Positions 62,103-64,000 of a stretch of 64,000 bases of DNA are shown here, piece by piece. The position numbers and the translations under genes were made by a program. Location: positions 4,836,001-4,900,000 of the forward strand of contig CP128857.1 in NCBI GenBank assembly GCA_030388725.1. The letters run 5' to 3'. The notes under the pieces are model-generated. The model had not been told where the DNA came from. It made no database searches and worked only from the letters and a program-made list of their open reading frames with translations. Each line of letters begins with the position of its first letter. Positions within the stretch are counted from its first letter, which is position 1. This stretch comes from Prodigiosinella aquatilis (GTDB taxonomy: Bacteria > Pseudomonadota > Gammaproteobacteria > Enterobacterales > Enterobacteriaceae).

Positions 62103-63061
62103 TAATGTACTCCTTCATTTTTCGCCAAACGCATGATCATCAATTTTGAACACGCCAGAACAATAAAGGTAATGACAAACAGGATCAGGCCTAGCTCCAT
62201 CAGCGCTGCGGTATGTACACCAGGATCAGCCTCCGCAAATTCATTCGCCAACGCAGAAGTAATACTGTTTCCCGGCATATACAGTGACGGGCTATTCAGC
62301 TGGTAGGTGTTACCAATGATAAACGTCACTGCCATCGTTTCTCCCAGCGCACGTCCCAGACCCAGCATCACACCGCCGATCACACCATTTTTGGTAAACG
62401 GCAGCACAATACGCCAAATCACTTCCCAGGTAGTACAACCGATGCCGTAAGCCGACTCCTTCATCATCACGGGTGTTTGCTCAAACACATCACGCATCAC
62501 GGCAGCAATATAGGGAATAACCATGATTGCCAGAATCACACCAGCAGCCAGAATACCAATACCGAAGGCCGGGCCGGAAAACAGCACACCTATAAACGGA
62601 ATATCGGAAAGCACATATCCCACCGGCTGCTGGAAATATTTGGCAAACAACGGTGCAAAAACAAATAAGCCCCACATGCCGTAAACGATACTGGGGATAG
62701 CGGCCAACAATTCAATAGCGATACCCAACGGACGTTTTAACCAGTTGGGCGCCAGCTCGGTCAAAAACAGGGCGATACCAAAACTGATCGGAATCGCAAT
62801 AATCAAGGCAATCAGCGAAGTGACAATAGTGCCGTAGATCGGAACCAACGCACCAAATTGCTCGGCAGGTGCATCCCATTCCTTTGTCCACAAAAACGAA
62901 AAACCGAACTTCTGTATGCTCGGCCAGGATGCAATAATCAGGGAAACAATGATGCCCCCCAACAACAATAACGTTAGCAACGCAGACAGCCTTACCAGCA
63001 CACCGAAAATGACATCTCCATGTTTTCCTGGCGGGGTAATAGCTGGCTTATATTCAGCCAT
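62102..63061 (-). CDS. pstC: Phosphate ABC transporter permease PstC
   Basis: 319 residues, the same as E. coli PstC. Six transmembrane helices with a large periplasmic loop (WTKEWDAPAEQFGALVPIYG) and the EAA loop (KESAYGIGCTTWEVIWRIVL). Heterodimer partner of PstA. Preceded by two hairpins in the gap after pstS. Confidence 0.97.
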   Translation of the reverse strand: MAEYKPAITPPGKHGDVIFGVLVRLSALLTLLLLGGIIVSLIIASWPSIQKFGFSFLWTKEWDAPAEQFGALVPIYGTIVTSLIALIIAIPISFGIALFLTELAPNWLKRPLGIAIELLAAIPSIVYGMWGLFVFAPLFAKYFQQPVGYVLSDIPFIGVLFSGPAFGIGILAAGVILAIMVIPYIAAVMRDVFEQTPVMMKESAYGIGCTTWEVIWRIVLPFTKNGVIGGVMLGLGRALGETMAVTFIIGNTYQLNSPSLYMPGNSITSALANEFAEADPGVHTAALMELGLILFVITFIVLACSKLMIMRLAKNEGVH

Positions 63062-63081
63062 ACGACTCTCTTCTCAAAATA

Positions 63082-63141
63082 ATAGGGGGGAACCCCTATG
63101 AATTTCGGAGGCGGATCCCCCGTTTCCGGATTATCCGCCTC
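63082..63141 (-). other. Two hairpins in the pstS-pstC gap
   Basis: ATAGGGG/CCCCTAT (63082-63088, 63093-63099, 4-nt loop) and GAGGCGGAT/ATCCGCCTC (63108-63116, 63133-63141). They lie directly behind pstS and before pstC. Such intra-operon structures would protect or terminate the pstS message so that the abundant binding protein is made in excess over the membrane components (inference). Confidence 0.65.
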
Positions 63142-63175
63142 ACGATTACCAGCAAATAACGATTTACCAACTCAA

Positions 63176-64000
63176 TTAATAAATCGATTTACCACTTTCG
63201 TCTTTAATCTGAGTTTTCCATGCTGCGCGAACCTGAGCAACCACTTCTTTTGGCAGAGTCGCGTAATCCAGCGCGTTGGCTTCTTTGCCGCCATGGTTAT
63301 ACGCCCAGTCAAAGAACTTCATCACTTCTTTACCCTGTGTAGGCTTGGTTTGTACTTTATGCAACAGGATAAAAGTAGTGGAGGTAATTGGCCATACATC
63401 CGCCCCCTTCTGGTTAGTCAGGTCCTGAGCGAAAGACTTGCTCCAGTCAATACCTTTGGCCGCGTTACTGAATGATTCTTCAGTCGGGTTCACAACCTTA
63501 CCATCAGCAGAAATCAGTTTGGTGTAAACCAGCTTGTTCTGTTTGGCATAAGCGTATTCTACATAACCAATAGCACCAGGCAGACGCTGAACAAACGCCG
63601 CGACACCATCATTACCTTTACCACCCAGACCGGTCGGCCAGTTAACCGTGTTACCTGCACCCACCTTCTCTTTCCACTCAGGGCTTACTTTTGACAAGTA
63701 GCTGGTAAACACATAAGACGTGCCAGAACCATCAGCACGACGGACAACCGCAATATCCTGGTCCGGCAGCTTCGCTTTCGGGTTCAGTTTGGCAATTGCT
63801 GGATCATTCCATTTTTTAATCTTGCCCAGATAGATATCACCCAGGGTTTTACCATCCAGCGTCAGTTCACCTTTTTTCACGCCCTGCACATTAACCGCCA
63901 GAACAATACCGCCAATCACAGTCGGGAATTGGAACAGACCTTCCTGAGCCAGCTTTTCATCTTTCAGCGGCGCATCAGACGCACCGAAATCCACGGTTTT
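63176..64000 (-). CDS. pstS: Phosphate-binding protein PstS, 3' part (cut by window edge)
   Basis: About 274 C-terminal residues in frame to the right edge, nearly colinear with E. coli PstS: KTVDFGASDAPL (phosphate-binding Asp and Ser), VVRRADGSGTSYVFTSYL (phosphate-contacting Arg, Ser, Gly, Thr) and LPGAIGYVEYAYAKQN. Periplasmic binding protein. The start and the Pho box promoter lie outside the window. Confidence 0.96.
   Translation of the reverse strand, partial: KTVDFGASDAPLKDEKLAQEGLFQFPTVIGGIVLAVNVQGVKKGELTLDGKTLGDIYLGKIKKWNDPAIAKLNPKAKLPDQDIAVVRRADGSGTSYVFTSYLSKVSPEWKEKVGAGNTVNWPTGLGGKGNDGVAAFVQRLPGAIGYVEYAYAKQNKLVYTKLISADGKVVNPTEESFSNAAKGIDWSKSFAQDLTNQKGADVWPITSTTFILLHKVQTKPTQGKEVMKFFDWAYNHGGKEANALDYATLPKEVVAQVRAAWKTQIKDESGKSIY

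Noticed and set aside
1..64000. CRISPR arrays, tRNA or rRNA genes
   Set aside because: No regularly spaced repeats, tRNA cloverleaf or rRNA sequence was recognised on either strand.

Overview
The window looks like chromosomal backbone of a member of the Enterobacterales, most likely a plant-associated Pectobacteriaceae-type bacterium (Dickeya, Brenneria or a relative; inference, genus not resolved). The gyrB-recF-dnaN-dnaA block on the minus strand faces away from rpmH-rnpA-yidD-yidC-mnmE on the plus strand. Further on come yieE, adeP and yieH, and at the right edge phoU-pstB-pstA-pstC-pstS. This is the Escherichia coli gene order between gyrB and glmS. The protein sequences are very close to E. 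coli ones, and ERIC repeats, typical of enterobacteria, occur three times. Plant association is suggested by a complete ACC deaminase gene (acdS) beside an Lrp-type regulator.

The backbone is interrupted by two large accessory stretches. The first (about 11.6-37.4 kb) follows mnmE. It opens with a 5 kb island bounded by imperfect direct repeats of about 120 bp that begin in the last 18 bp of mnmE. The island holds a decayed tyrosine integrase, a flavin-reductase-like gene, two intact and one deleted SDR oxidoreductase gene, and an AraC regulator. Then come a NIPSNAP gene, a SigZ-type sigma factor with a permease and a tiny thioredoxin, a peptide/nickel-type ABC importer with one of its two ATPase genes deleted, the complete arnBCADTEF lipid A modification operon, a three-lipoprotein operon (CsgG-like, DUF4810, DUF799), aegA, and a ferredoxin pseudogene.

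The second accessory stretch (about 40.6-59.6 kb) follows yieH. It carries the Lrp regulator with acdS, a LysR gene, an ABC peptide importer in an operon with an M20 dipeptidase, a tripartite RND efflux pump with its TetR repressor and a perfect 18-bp operator, relics of a second RND operon, and a second TetR gene.

Functionally the window combines replication initiation and ribosome/RNase P/membrane insertion genes, envelope defence (L-Ara4N modification, RND efflux, lipoproteins), nutrient import (phosphate, peptides, adenine) and a probable plant-hormone trait. Gene decay is frequent: six clear pseudogenes or relics all sit in the accessory stretches. Regulatory structure is rich: several strong hairpin terminators, a dense GATC cluster beside dnaA, two rpmH promoters upstream of an ERIC inserted in the rpmH leader, and paired hairpins at the two att copies whose sequences differ but whose pairing is kept.
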